Source of the DNA: Straminergon stramineum | Taxonomy: Eukaryota; Streptophyta; Bryopsida; Hypnales; Calliergonaceae | Reading direction: 5' to 3' | DNA: 64,000 nt | NCBI GenBank assembly: GCA_963920665.1 | Contig: OY987272.1 | Coordinates: 15,939,001 to 16,003,000, forward strand | In this document: in pieces, positions 35,627-48,500 of the stretch | Layout: every line of letters begins with the position of its first letter | Numbering within the stretch: the stretch's first letter is position 1 | The notes under the pieces: model-generated | Told to the model about the DNA's origin: nothing | Seen by the model: the letters and a program-made list of their open reading frames with translations, nothing else | Database searches by the model: none | Translations under genes and position numbers: made by a program

Positions 35627-38600
35627 TTACGGTGAAAATGTGTAATCACTTGGCACCTCATCAGCGTGAGGGTCAGAATCATCATCCAACTCCTCCACCC
35701 TTTCATTATCATCACAGTTACCATTCTCGTCGTCCTCCCTTCGTACTTGTTCATTTTGCACTTCATGTTCTACCTCTGAGTTTATGTTCCGTACTTTAGT
35801 ATCCACAATGCCGTCGCCGCTAGTTTGCACCAATCATTTAGTCAACCTCAATGCATCTCTTGTTCCATCAAGGTTGGATGTAGGGTGTCATCCGCCTCTA
35901 CTGGATTGCCCGATGTTTTGATTGGAATTGGCTTCACCCATGATGAATCTTTGGACAACATGGTTCTATCGTTTGGGTTTTCTTTGTAGCCTCTCCTGTG
36001 TCTTCCTCAATCACTTTTTCTGTCCTCTTGTGCCTTCATGCACGGGCAAGGATGATTCTCCAGGGCTAGAAATAGAGGAGGGTTGAGTGGGGTGCGGAGT
36101 TGAGGTATGGACTTCATTATCAACTACCCTAAGAGGAATATTATGCAAGGACAGCCTAGTCGCATAGGTTGGTATAGACCTAGTCGCCCTAGCATTGTTT
36201 GCGTTTCCTCCTCCACTTAAGGGCACCATACGATTCCAATTCATAACAGCTTGCAAGGGCAAGTTTGAATCATATTCCACATTTTCTATTCTTAAGGGGC
36301 TCCGTAATGGAGAAAGTGGAACGCTTGTATGCACAACGGTGTTGCCTCCTCTTGCCTTTCATTTACCTCAGCAACTCGAGCGGCGCTTCGTAGGTTCATT
36401 ACCCTTGTAGAACCCTGATCTACAACATTTGGAGATCTTGTTTCCTTAGCTCTTGTGGGCATTGGATTATTTACGCCTTCATTGGGGTTGTCAGAACTAC
36501 TTGCCCTCGTCGGCGATGAATTTCTTGGAGGAGGTACATTCCTATCCCTAGCAGAGACGTAGGGTTGCGGGGGCCTTCGTGGTGCATGTTGAACCTCCCC
36601 CTCCTCAGAGTAGTACCTATTATTCTCAGCTGTAAATGTATTTTCATAGTTGTGTCTCCGTGGAGGACTCTTTTCTCTACGAATCAGTCCTACCCAAATA
36701 TTTCCACGTAGGCGCTCTTCTGCCAGCCTAACGTTCTCATTAGCTCAAGCCATTCTTACTAGGTCGCCATCCCTTGATGATCCTGTACCTAATGGCTCCT
36801 CATTCTCTTCCGAGGTATTTCCATCCACAAGGTACTTTTTGTAGAACATTGTAGGATTGCGTCCACGTTTCTCACGTTCAAGTTTATTGTTGGTGTAGAT
36901 ATACACCAATGCTTCTGCCTTGGATGTGGTTAGGCAATTTCACACTTTATTATGCACAAACGAATACATGCTCCAATTCCTTTCACATGATGATGCTGAG
37001 CATGTCAAAGATAGAACTCTCATTGCAATTTTTGGGAGAACAATAGCACCTACAAGATTCCACCATTGATGAGGCATTAGTTTACACTGTAATATCAGAA
37101 GCCTCTTCTAAGGGGTCAAAAGGGCATGTCTTCTCTTTGAACTACGTGAGTTTCTGCAATGCCTCCATGTATGATAATCCCAATGACTTGCTCATTTTTC
37201 GAAGCACTCGATTTAAGGCTCTTTTGGCCACACCGTTGTTACGAAAGGTTCCTACTTCAATCAAGAAAGGATTTAAGAGTGCCCCTGCATAGTGTAGGTT
37301 TGTGAGCATCAATTTCCAACGAGCCTCGAAATTCTTCTCAAAGTTCATCGTAGTTTCATCATTCAGAAAAAAAGGTTCGTTTCTCAAGTTCCACACGTGC
37401 TCTTGAAGAGTCTTCATAACCAACCAAGCCTTAGGCATTGCCAAGGCTTTCCCATCAAACACTCGAAGAGCAATAAGGACAAGCTCCACCATGTGCAAAA
37501 AATTATCACACTCCACCCCAAAAGATTCTGCATGAATGTCATTCCGCGCTATAGTGGCTCGTGCTCTCAATATATCTCCATTTTGGCGACATTCCAAACT
37601 AGCCTCAAATTGCACATATGTCTCATCCATCATCACTCGAATCAATACTGACTTGCACTCCACCACACGTGATATCATGAGGAAGTTCACTGCAAAGCGT
37701 GTTTGAGAAGGCATTTACAATGCCTTGACTAGGGAGTACCTTCGGAAGAGAGCCAATGTGGAATGGCACCTCTTGATGTACTTTACTATCTGCGTACAAC
37801 GTTGTACTATTCTCTTCACCTTGACATCCTTTGCCCAGTCTTCCAAAAGCAAGTCCAAAATGTGTGTTGCGCATCCTTGGGTATACATGTGAGGATATTT
37901 CTCTTGTAACGCCTTCAAAGTCCCCATCATGACAGCGGCATTGTTCATATATAGTTGGACAATGTTTTTGGGGCCAACCTCTTCTATGTATTGTGCCATC
38001 ATATTGGTTGTGTATGCAATGTCCTTCTTCTCCCTTGTGGTGTTCACCAATCCAAGAAACACATCCCCCACAGGACACACGAGCATTAAATTTAGTAATG
38101 GATGGCTATTAGTATCAGACCAACCATCCGAACAAATCGTCGCTCTCTAAACTTCGATAGAGTGCTTTGTCCTCTCATTGACCATTTCAGAAACACTTTC
38201 CTTCTTTGGCTCTATCATTCTTGTACGCAAAGCATTGTATGAAGGCGGTTGGTATCATAGTCCTAATGCTGCTGTCTCTTTCACTGCTTTCACAAAGGTA
38301 GGATGGTGCACAACATTGAATGCGATGCTAGCCTCATAAAAAAAGGAAGCCCACATGGTATCCAACTTTGCTCTCGTGCTACTTTGTAATGCCTCATCCA
38401 TGCTAGTTTGCCTAGAAATGGAAAGGTTATTCCTCCTTGTCAAAATTGTTTGAGGAGTGGAATCTATTGAATCTGTAATAGGAAGCATGAGTTCATTTGT
38501 AGCACTAGGCTCCTCTGACCTCTCCCTACCCCCCTCCAATATAGGCTCTACCATAGTCTCATCTACAACATCAAATTTTGGAACCTCCTCATGCATTTGT

Positions 38601-38800
38601 TCAAAGCTCATTTCCTTCGGAACAACCCCACGATAAGTCCTAAACTTTTGCAATACTGCCCATGGGATTTTCTTACATTGCTCTGATGTAGTCCTGTCGC
38701 CAAATCCAAAGTGATAGAATGCCCGCTTTCGTACAAACACGGAGGTCCACCCACAGAAAACACATGTTCGTGTGTTTCCCGCAAACTAACGGTCAATGTC
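35627..38800 (-). pseudogene. hAT transposase (BED, DUF659, hAT dimerisation)
   Basis: Minus-strand, intronless, mostly one frame. Near 38755 is a BED-type zinc finger (RTCVFCGW, then YHFGFG and EQC). DUF659 follows: PPSYNALRTRM, then SDGWSDTNSHPLLN (about 38120) and GCATHILDLLLEDW (about 37860). The C-terminal hAT dimerisation segment (WWNLVGAIVLP, CERNWSMYSFVHNKV, LTTSKAEALVYIYTNNKL) lies at 37070-36860, in a frame shifted relative to both neighbours. A low-complexity Pro/Arg tail and an acidic end (35833-35627) close it. Stops at 38255, 38135, 37715 and 36940 and two frameshifts make it inactive. hAT transposases cut and paste, leaving 8-bp duplications; ends were not found. GC-rich arrays at 34500 and 39131 flank it in inverted order. 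Confidence 0.9.
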
Positions 38801-39130
38801 TACAACCAACCAAGGGTCCTACTCCTTCGTGGTTCTCCTTGTATCGTTAATGGTAGTCCTCCTCCCCTCCCCTCGACCAACCATATTGTTCCTCACCTAT
38901 GAGTTCTTAAAACAATATTATCATATGAATCAGAGCCTTGATTTAGAAAAAAGAATGGCAAAGCCACTTGCTTTGAACGGTCTTTTAAACCACTCAAACC
39001 AAGTCGTTGCCCTCCAAAGAACCAAACATCCGCAAGAAGCCTCTTTTGAAGATTCAAGCCATGAGTTCATCCCCGAAGCAAGGTGAAAACCAAAGTCTGG
39101 GCCTTCACCTATATATTGCAATCTTGCTAG

Positions 39131-39250
39131 CACCGCAAGTACCCGCGGTCGCTCCATACTCACGGTCGCTTGTTTCGCATGCGCTAGACCCGCACGTGCC
39201 CCAAGGCGACCTTGGGTACTTAAGCGGTCGTCCAGACCTACGGTCGCCAT
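39131..39250 (+). repeat. ACCCGCGGTCGC array upstream of kinase-like gene B
   Basis: Units such as TACCCGCGGTCGCTCC and CTACGGTCGCC. After the array comes a conserved box, CATCTACCTTGAAGTGGCTG (39275-39294), also recognisable after the array at 41247. The kinase-like ATG follows at 39395. Confidence 0.75.
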
Positions 39251-39394
39251 TCTTGGTCTTGCACATTGGCTTTCATCTACCTTGAAGTGGCTGAATGCGT
39301 GCTTGTGGGCCAAGGTGATTTCAGAAGGGGAAGTTTTTGACCATTTTTCTCTCCAAGTTCAAGTCAAGAACGCCTCGTTTTTCAAAAGAGGACC

Positions 39395-40984
39395 ATGTCT
39401 ACTTCAAAGGAAGGAAGTAGTATGGGTCGGATATTAGCTTGGGACAAGGACCTTGATAATCTTGTAGCGTTTGTTGTAGATATAACTACCAAGGAGGTAA
39501 TTGGGGGTGCTGGACCATCCAAGACAAAAAAGTCCAAGACAGCACACAATAAGGACCCTACCTATCCTCCAGCACGATATACGACCTATGCGCATGAGGC
39601 TTGTCTGCAATGGTATGAGGAAAAAAGTGCACAATATTTGGAGAGGAAATACTTGAGAAATAAAGAGGTAGGCATCCAATCCTTAAAGGATGAGTTGGAG
39701 GAATGTATTACTAGGAAATGCAAGGAATCTTCAGACTATGTAGATGTGGATGAAGTGTATTTCAACCAATGAAAAACGTGCATTGGGAATTGCCTACAAA
39801 CTAGTATATTCAACACCAAGAAGTTGATGCTTGAGTTGCGACCTATAGTGCTCGGATTTGGAGAAACGGATAGGGCCCAAGAGTTCTATAAGAAGATGGA
39901 TTGGTGGCAAATTGCAGCAAAAAGATTGTCAAGGTCTGAAGCTAGGGGTATGGGGTGGTAGACAGGTGCATTGAAAGCTGCATTTACAAGAGATAATGGT
40001 TCATGTATCATGTGGGTCTACTCAAAGGCCAAAGTGGTCCCACTTACTGGATTTGACCGTCAAGGAGGATATGCAAAGGTGCGCAAGGTATGCATTGAAG
40101 GGATGTCCACGATCCCAGCACATGTACATTTTGTGGGGAAATTGTCAAAGCAAAGGAACAAACGTGATGCAAGGGTGGAATGGTCAGTAGAGGCTTTGGT
40201 ATGCCCCTTGAATCATCTGGCCATTATTAAATTCCTAGCTATCCATGACCAAACAATGGAAGCATATACTTTGTGGTGGAATGGTGGTAATTTCAAAGAG
40301 TTGCTTCATTTGAATGAGAAGGTGGTGCCGCATGTGGAATGGCATGAAATCAAGTTGGTCAAGCAACTTACAGGCCAACAACAAAAAGAAATTAGCCTCT
40401 TTCAAAGACACTAGGCGAAGTTGGCGTGGGCCTTGGTTTATGTGACAAGTCTCGTGCACAATGCAGGGGTGCTGCACAATGACTTGTCACCTGTGAACAT
40501 ATTGTTGCATTATCCCCCCTTCTCGGACGAAGAGATCAACATTGGGATTTGTGATTGGGGAATTGCAAGTCGTATTCAAGAAGGAGCTCTCGTGCATTTT
40601 GGATATGAAAAACAAGAAAAACTTGATGTTGAGAGGATGGGCCATTGGTGGGCAACTCCAGAGTTGTTCTATTTGTTTGGGCTAGAGGGTTCAAATACGA
40701 GTCTAGATGTGATGAAAGCGACCTACAAATATTCAATGAAATCCGACTCTTATTCGATTTGGAAGTTGACCCAATGCATGAACATAGAACACATGGTTGA
40801 ATACAACAAGGACTTATTTAGAAATCATGAGTCATCAAGGTACTTTGCCATGAAGTTACGTGAACTAGGTGATCCTGATGTTAACAGAAGACCAACATGT
40901 GCGCAAGTGGTGGACCTCCTCATGGATAAACCATGGTTCATGAAACCACCCGAATTCATCTTTCAGGACTCTATCCTCTCATAG
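39395..40984 (+). pseudogene. Kinase-like protein B, intronless
   Basis: A single frame of 530 codons from ATG 39395 with stops at 39770 (TGA), 39959 (TAG) and 40412 (TAG). Kinase landmarks are better kept than in gene A: RQGGYAKVRKV (glycine loop), FVGKLS (Lys), YTLWWNGG (hinge), HNDLSPVNIL (HRD-like, Asp363 and Asn368), ICDWG (DFG variant, Asp387), WWATPEL (APE), SDSYSIWKL (helix F Asp) and NRRPTCAQVV (Arg). The ~200-residue N-terminal part is Lys/Glu-rich with KKMDWWQIAAKR, reminiscent of the KEVDW motif nearby. All catalytic residues of an active kinase are present, so the intact ancestor could have been active. The DWG is atypical. Role unknown. Confidence 0.75.
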
Positions 40985-41246
40985 GATTTGATGTAATAGT
41001 TTTCTAGCGGGAATAGTAACGTTGGACACCTTTTGTGCATCCCATTTTGGAAAAGCAATGCAAGTGTATAAACTATTTTTAATGTGAAGTGCATGTTTGG
41101 ACCCAAAATATTGAGTATTGTACATACACATCACCTACTTGCATGCATTTGGGTTTGAATATGAATTCTTTGCATGGTTCATTTGGGGGTAAGTCTATCT
41201 AATTGTTATGGCAATCTAATTTTAGTATTCAGTGAAGGTATGTACT

Positions 41247-41602
41247 GTCGCGGTTAGGGGTTTGGGACCCGCGGTTGCCCCAAACCCGCATGCGCCCCTA
41301 GTCGGGGTTCCCCTCACCCGTGGTCGCCCCAAACCTACACGCGCCCCCCAGTCGCGATTGCCCCAGACCCACATGCGCCCCCAATTGGGGTTCCCCTCAC
41401 TCGTAGTTGCCCTAGACCCATGGTCGCCCTAGACCTACAATCGCCATCACCCGTAGTTGATGGCGGTGGTCCTGGACCTGCGGTCACCTTCCCGACCCGC
41501 ACGCACCCCCCCCCTGTGGACCCGCACACGCCCCATCCAGAGCCGCGCTCACCCTGAGGCGACTGCGGGTACAAAATCAGAGCCCAAACCCGCAGTCTCC
41601 TG
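41247..41602 (+). repeat. ACCCGCGGTCGCCCC array upstream of gene at 41898
   Basis: About 350 bp of imperfect units (ACCCGCGGTTGCCCC, CCCGCATGCGCCCC, ACCCGTGGTCGCCCC), then CTTTTATCCACTTGGAAGTG followed by GCTAATTGCAGG (41625-41656). That box matches the one after the 39131 array. Confidence 0.85.
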
Positions 41603-41897
41603 TCTTTCCCTTTTGTGCCTTGTCTTTTATCCACTTGGAAGTGGCTAATTGCAGGCTTGAGAGGGGAGGTGGGTGTTGTAAGGAGGATATTCTATCTCTC
41701 CTCATGTCACTTTCATCCATTGATTGTAAATCACGCCGAATTGTTTGAAACTTGATTGTGATTGTAAATGTTGATGTTGATGTATTTGTAAATGTGAATT
41801 ACCACGAGGTAATAGATTTAAGTTTGTACAACAAGGTTTTAGGCTTGGTGTATTTGGCATAGTATCCGAGTACAATTGATCATATAGATTGAGCACT

Positions 41898-44763
41898 ATG
41901 GAGAATGAGCCCCCACCATTGACGCTTGCCACAATCAAACGCCTTACATGACAAGAGATGAAGTTCATCCTCGACAAGGGTCGGAAACGGTGTGGTAAAA
42001 TTCACAAGAAGCGTGTGGCCATTTTGATCCATCCAAAGATTAAGGCATTTAAAGGTTGGAGAAATGATCTTGAGCTTTGGAGTTACAAAACGGTTTTTAA
42101 ATACGTGGATTGGTACCACATTAGCAAATTATTTCCCTTATGTCGACACAAAGAACATCTGAAGCAAAACAAAGTAAATCTTGCATACTCGAAGGACGAG
42201 GGCTTCATACTTAGATGTTGTGAGGTGTGGAAGCACTTGTATTTAGAGGACTCAACTTACCAAAACAACAATTTTTGTTTCTTTCTTGTGAGAATGGTGT
42301 ATGTTGAATATGTGTTGAAGAAGGAGGTCGATTGGTCAACATTGAAGGAGGTCCCTATTGCGATCATTCCGGAGACTGCAAAAATTTTACCACTAGATGA
42401 ACCTGTGGATGTAAAGAAGATGTTATCCAAGGTGAAGCGTAAGAAGTCATTTGTTCGTAATGAAAGCGTGGTTTGGTCAGAGACTTCTAGCTCTGATCAA
42501 CACACCCATGAATACAATGGATATTCTTTCCACAGTGATGATGAGGAGGTTGCCATACAAGAATCTAGACCGGCTATGGATGTGGGAGTCAACCAAAATG
42601 GACAATCAGCCCAAGAGCCCATCATAGTACAAGACACAGATGAAGAAGGCATGGATGATGGGGTGGCTAGGAAAGTGGACCTCGTTTTGCGAGAGGGTGA
42701 CAGGAGTGGCAGACGAAGCGATTCAAAACATGAAGAGGCAATGTTGCTTGCCAAAATAGAAAGTGCAAAATTAGCATTGCGTGCAAAGAACGAGCAATTG
42801 AAAAATTTGAAGGAGCAAGAAATGAATCCCACTTTTGTAGAGGTGTTGAAGCAACGGTGTCGTATTGTAAATGTATTCATTATGTGAAAATGCATAATTT
42901 TTTGTTAAATTGGAGGGGTTTTTTTTGTAGAGTTTCAAGAAAAAAATGGGATTATACTCCACTTGAACTCTTTTTTTTTACTTCTATTTGACAAACATTT
43001 AGTTCTTTGATTTCTATACTAGAAGATATCTTAATATGTTAGTTAGTTAGGTTGAAGTTGTAAAAACAAAAGGTAAAGCTTGTTTTACCTTTTTCCTTAT
43101 TTTTATTTTTATTTTTAATGGATTAGAAATCCACGTAGATGATATGGATAGACTTATCGAGAAGAGGAAGTAGCCCATGTGGCATCTTAGTAGTTAAAAT
43201 CCACTAACTTAAGTGCATGGCATGGAGGTTGAGGTGGCGGATGAGGTTGAAGATCATCTTCTTCCTCCTCCTTGTCTGCTTAGGGAAGCCGTCACTTTGG
43301 GAGGGGATAGCACTTTGGAAGGGGATAGCACTTTGTACATGGAGAATTTGATAATGAATTTTTGAGAGCTTATGTATCTTGTTTTTCTGTTTTCAAAAAG
43401 CTATCACTCATGAAGTTTGGAGTTAGTATGTGTATGTTATGAGTTTGGGAGTGAAGTGTTGTGAAGCTACCTCAAACTTTCAAGAAAGTGAACTTTGAAA
43501 GGGTATGAAATGTGGACAGTACTTTGTATTTGAGTGAAACTTGGTGAGCTTGTAGATGTTCATGTTAGCTTTCCAAAATGGGTTTATTTTCTTAATTTGG
43601 AGGTAGAATGAGAAAGTTATGGGCTTGAGAGTGAAAGGGTGAAGGGATACTTTCGGGTTTTCAAGTGAGTGAGCTTTGAAAAGGTATGAAATGTGGAAAG
43701 TACTTTGTATTTGAGTGAAACTTAGTGAGCTTGTAGATGTTCATGTTAGCTTTTCAAAATGAGTTTATTTTTTTGATTTGGAGGTAGTATGTGAAAGTTA
43801 TGAGCTTGAGAGTGAAGTATAGGTGAGCTGCTTTTAAGTTGGGAAGGGTGAACTTTGACCGACCATAAAAGTCGGACAATATCTTAGTTTTGAGTGAATT
43901 TTGAAGAGGTTGTATAACTTTTTGTTAGCTTTTTAGAGTCATATCACACTCTTAGTTTGTAGTTGTATAGAGAACGTGGCACTCAATCAACTATCAGACA
44001 CTTCTTTGAGGGGAGTTCATGAAGGATATGACTTTGTTTCCACAATTTTTTACCATACATGGGGTATATTGAGACTCCATGACATCTTTGGAGGGGTGTA
44101 TGGAAGGGTGATAGTATTTTGGTTCATATGGCATCATTGGGGGGATTTATTGTTATGTTTGTGACTTTGGCCACGGGATCTTCTATTATTTGAACCACAT
44201 TTAGTTGCAGCTAGAAGCCCCGCGTTTTCTCAAGGCAAGGCCTCTTTACTCGACAATGGTTGAAGGCCATAACGAACGTCATTGAAGAGAATGACAAGGG
44301 CTTCCATTCCTTCAAAAGAAATCACAATTTTTATTTGAAGGAAATGAAGAGTGGGAAGGTGCATAAAATAGACCATTATTTGATATGGGAATCAAAACTC
44401 AAAACCCTTGTCCGCAAACATCAGGAGGTACAAAATGAAAGGCGAAGCCTAGAACTTCAAATAATAGAGAAGAAAAAAGAATATTACGGGGCCGCCGTCC
44501 AACACGTTCCAAAAGTAGAGCTTTTGGCTTCTTCCTCAGCATATGGTAGTGTTGCTGGAGAAGTAGCAACGCTTGAGAAGTTGGTGAAGTTCCATGAGCA
44601 GAGATTACCATTGATGGTATCGGAGTTGAAAGCTCTGAGGGTAGAAAATTGTTTTTTTTCGGATTGGTATAAGTGGAATAGAGCTAGCGTAGGGAAGTTT
44701 GATACAGAATTACAACAAATGGGTTTGGAGCCCATTTTGAAGGACTACCTCAACACAAAATAA
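41898..44763 (+). pseudogene. KEVDW-motif coiled-coil protein, split by solo LTR
   Basis: From ATG 41898 one frame runs to 42857 and, after the LTR insertion, continues in phase from 44260 to 44763, about 488 codons in all. One internal TGA (41949) comes from CGA. The N-terminal region (KRCGKIHKK...KAFKGW...YVDWYHISKLFPL...LKKEVDWSTLK) aligns with the RING-finger gene at 48500-46009. Next come acidic and Ser-rich stretches, then two heptad-rich segments (AKIESAKLALRAKNEQL and the part after LTGN at 44400). The homologous start may be a nucleic-acid- or DNA-binding domain, since CxCxG and IHK residues recur, but no family was recognised. Preceded by a GC-rich array at 41247. Confidence 0.65.
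42858..44255 (+). mobile_element. Solo LTR inserted in a coding frame
   Basis: Begins TGTCG and ends CGACA, an inverted pair with the TG...CA ends of LTRs. The flanks ACGG (42854-42857) and ATGG (44256-44259) differ by one C-to-T change and look like a target-site duplication. Excising it with one flank rejoins the host frame. Inside are about three ~180-bp repeats (from about 43440 to 43930), built on AACTTTGAAAGGGTATGAAATG and GCTTGTAGATGTTCATGTTAGC. A second copy is at 55392-56706. No internal retrotransposon genes remain. Confidence 0.75.
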
Positions 44764-46008
44764 AATACCTAGGAATACAATGAGTATAAATACTTTCACC
44801 ATGATTATTTTGTATTTTGCCTATCGTGGTGTTATAAAGAAATGCAATGTTTTGAGATAAAACAATGTATATGGTGTCTTGAAGCAATGTGTGTACTAGA
44901 ATAGTTAAATTGGTGTGGGCACACTAGTGGCGTGCATAGAAGGGAGAAAATGCCACACCATTTTGGGATCTTACAACTTTTCTATATGGATGAATATGTC
45001 TTTCTCATGTTTTGGGAGAAGGTGATAGTATGATGAATGGAATGGGATTCTCGCACATAATTACAATTGAATAGGAATATGGGATTGATGGGAAGTTCTT
45101 GATTCTTGACCGTAAAAGTTGACATAGTATTTTATAAGAATGTCCTCGTGAAATCTACAGTACAACTTGTATTTATGATTTTCATATGAATAGTGGAGAA
45201 CGAAAAACCAATTGTACCCAAAATACCATATTCATCGAGGAAATTTATTGGGCTTATTTGTCTCGAGTGATTTGCTTCATTATTCCTCCTTGTATATAGG
45301 ATTTTTTTAGAATTCTAGCTTTAGCGTAATTTGAAGAAAATTACAATGGATATTGAGGAATTAGGTAGGTTTTATATGTAAGTTGGCCTACTCATGTTTT
45401 TTATGAATCAAAATTTTGACCTCCAAGGACAGGGTGAACCATTTGAAGGTATGGTAATGTGAAGTCAACAAGTCAACATCCACGAAAAGGGGCATGTGGT
45501 ATTTGAACGCCTTTTATTCCTTCTTTGGCCAAGTATCTTGAAAGCTTAGAGGAAAAACTTCCTATAATTAGAACCTCATGATTTTAAAGAATATGAAAGG
45601 AAATATCCAATTGGACAATGATGCTCCACTCTAGTGAGTAGTGACCTAGTTTTCTTCTCAATGCAAGTGAAATTAATTTGGAAAGTTAAACTTTAGGAGC
45701 TTTGTTGATTTGATTCATACAAACTATTTTTGGAAGAACTAGAAAAGATCATTCTCGATAAGATTTTAGAAATAAGTACTTTGGTAGAGAGGAAAAAAAG
45801 GTAGTATTAAATAAAAGTCAATGCCATATGGAATTGCCGTACATAGGTATGCTAGGAAGTCGTAGAAGTGGAATGAAAGAAGCAAACCCTAAACCACTCC
45901 ATCGTAATTGCCAAAACAACTAGAAACATAGTGTAACTAAAACCTAACCCTTACTTGTCATCTATTATGATGGGAAGTAAGGCTAAATTGCATGATTCCT
46001 ACGAATGT
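44764..46008. other. AT-rich DNA between convergent pseudogenes
   Basis: No coding domain or clear repeat was seen; it separates the 3' ends of the genes at 41898 (+) and 48500 (-). Confidence 0.4.
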
Positions 46009-48500
46009 CTAGTCAATTACATTTGGTTTGTTTTGAGAGCCACTTCCTTCACCTTGTTTGTAGGTCGATGCTTCCCCAACCCCTAGCTTTCGCTTTGCAC
46101 GGGTTCGTGAAGCTAGTCCGTCTGCCTTCAAAATTGATTGCAACACGTTGGAGTCTTGTAGAACTTGGAGGGTCCTTGTTGTTTGCGGAGAATGTGCTTC
46201 CAATAAGTAGTCAAGTGCTTGACTTTGGTAATATGGTCCGTACGTAGAGTCCAGGTAAGCCATACTAGTCAAGTCTTCTAGGGAGGCACTATCATCTTGA
46301 TTAGCCACCCTTTGTCATTCTAAATTCCAACGGTGTCGTTGCAGATGAGGACCCCACTTGAAGGTTGAGGTGGTCTTGTCCCAATATCCACCAAGGCATT
46401 GGAAGAAGAATGCCTTCCTCCCTTCGTTTTGTGGCCCCTTTCCCATGAGCCTCGGTGCAACTCTGGCAATTTCGTCTAGGTTTGTTTCCCAATTCAATTA
46501 CGAGCTAGCAGGTCCTTTTTCGTGATCATGTTGTCCTTCTTGCCAACTCCAAACCAAATCTCAGCCCCACAAAGTTGTGTCAGCCGTAGTATCATGTGTG
46601 TATTCCCAAGAAGGAGACATGTAGATCGTCAAGTTGAACATGGTATACATGCGATCATGGAATGGTGCTGAACAAATCACACAACGTCGTCTAATCAAGC
46701 ATTGTGTGATGAGACATTGGGGGTGGTATACATGTGCACAAGATCCTAGTGCCCAACCCCCTTCGGGGTCAAATTGTTGAAGACATATGGGACATTTGGT
46801 ATGGTCCAAAACAAAAGGTGTAGGCTTGGGCCATAGGAGCATTCGTTTCTTCTCTTCTATGTGGCTAGACATTTGGTTTTCGTGGTCCCAACCATTTTTG
46901 CTCCAATCTATGACCTCCTTTTGTGGCAATTCCACCATGCACATATTATTGGGAAACATGTCCTCCAACAATGCCCATGACGTCAGTCCATTCTCACGTT
47001 TAGGAGCATTTGCAACAAAGTTTCTAGAAACTTTCTCTATCTCCTTCGCAACTTGTTGGGATCTATCCACGGAGAGAATGCAAGCGACCTTCCAATGATA
47101 GTATGTGGTAGTCAACTCAGCCAACTTTCTTCGTAGCATCTTATTTTCTTCTTGAAGTCCATGGTCTTTCTCCAATTGAATAATTGATGGAACCACAAGG
47201 AACGAAAGAGAGTCTTGGGTCCCATTGAGTTTAATTGTGTCATTGGTAGTATATCTTGTGACAATAGTAGGAAGTGTATTCGGAATGATGGGGGAGCATC
47301 TAGTGCACTTGGCAAGAGGAGAACACTGAAGGATATGGTTCGTAAGGTCTCCTACAACCTTGTCCACATTTTGGAGGTTCTGCTCAACAAAGGCGTCATC
47401 CATATCCGACAAAGTGAAAGTCTCATGGTCTTTCTCACAGAGGCGTTGCAGTTTTGTAGTTTGTTGAGAGATGAGTGTACTTTTGTATTCACACTCACAT
47501 CGCAATTTCCTCATTTCATTCTGTAGTGAAGAAATTTCAACATCTTTGGTCTTGAGGAGGTCCAGAGCTTTTGCCAAAGTCATAATGTTGTTGCTCGAGC
47601 CCATTATTGATGGAGAAATGGAAACACGATCAGTTTCTTCCATAGTCGTGTCCTCATCGGGCCCGAAGTCAAAGACGTCCTTTGTGCATTGTGTTGGCAA
47701 CGATGGGTTAGGAACTATAGTTGGAATCGATGTGGGTCCCACTCGTGTTGTTGAACACCGTACTTTAGATGGTTGCCTTGGTCGTTATCCCATGGATGTC
47801 ATAGGTCCTTCTACAATTTCATTTTGAACCTCACTAGGGCAAACAGATCACTCCATGATTCGTATGACCCTATAGACGTGCGTACCATCAGAGTCATCAT
47901 CTTCTTCAAACTCCTCAGTGTCAACCTTAGTGGCAGGGGTTTGCGTTTTGTATGCACTTCGAATAGGACCAAGTCCCCCCTCGGGAAAGGCTAGAATTCC
48001 TTTTGGGATGAAACCACTCTCTAAACGAGTGACATACATACTTCCCTTGATTGTGCTCCAATCAACCTCTTTATTTAGAGCAACCTCAGCATATGTTCTT
48101 CTAGCAAGGAAGAGGAGGACCTCGTTCCTATCTACAAAGGCGGTTTTGTAGAGGACTTGCCACAATTCAATGCATCTTTGAAGGAATGTTGGATTCTCGC
48201 ATTACTTCAAGTTGGCCTTATTGGTGTGCCGATTATAATGATGACGCCGTAAAGGAAAGAACTTGCCGATGTGGCACCACTCGATGTAGTCTTCGCAGGT
48301 TTGTATTGTCCAAAGCTCTGGTTCTTCATTCCAACCTTAAAAGCAAGGTGGGCTTCACTATTGAACACATGCAATCACTTCTGATGAATAGTGCCCCTAC
48401 ACTTGCAATGTTTGTCTTTGGCAGCCTTCTGTAATACCCCAGCGGTCTGTGCAGCAACGGAGATAGGCAATGCCTTGGCATTGTTAACTCCAGTGGCCAT
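46009..48500 (-). pseudogene. RING-finger protein with KEVDW-motif N-terminus
   Basis: From ATG 48500 to TAG 46009, about 830 codons, intronless. One frameshift near 48335 and stops including 47848 and 46561, all explicable from CGA, CAA or CAG. The N-terminus (KCRGTIHQK, CHIGKFFPL, LNKEVDWSTIK) is homologous to the gene at 41898. Then come an acidic patch (EEFEEDDDSD) and a coiled coil (around 47450-47570). A RING finger sits at about 46680-46792: CPICLQQF, GSCAHVYHPQC and RCVICSAPF, giving C2-CxHxxHxxC-C2 ligands typical of E3 ubiquitin ligases. The C-terminal ~180 codons contain a DxYGPYYQSQ motif and no known domain. Substrate unknown. A GC-rich array at 48676-48995 precedes its start. 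Confidence 0.7.
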
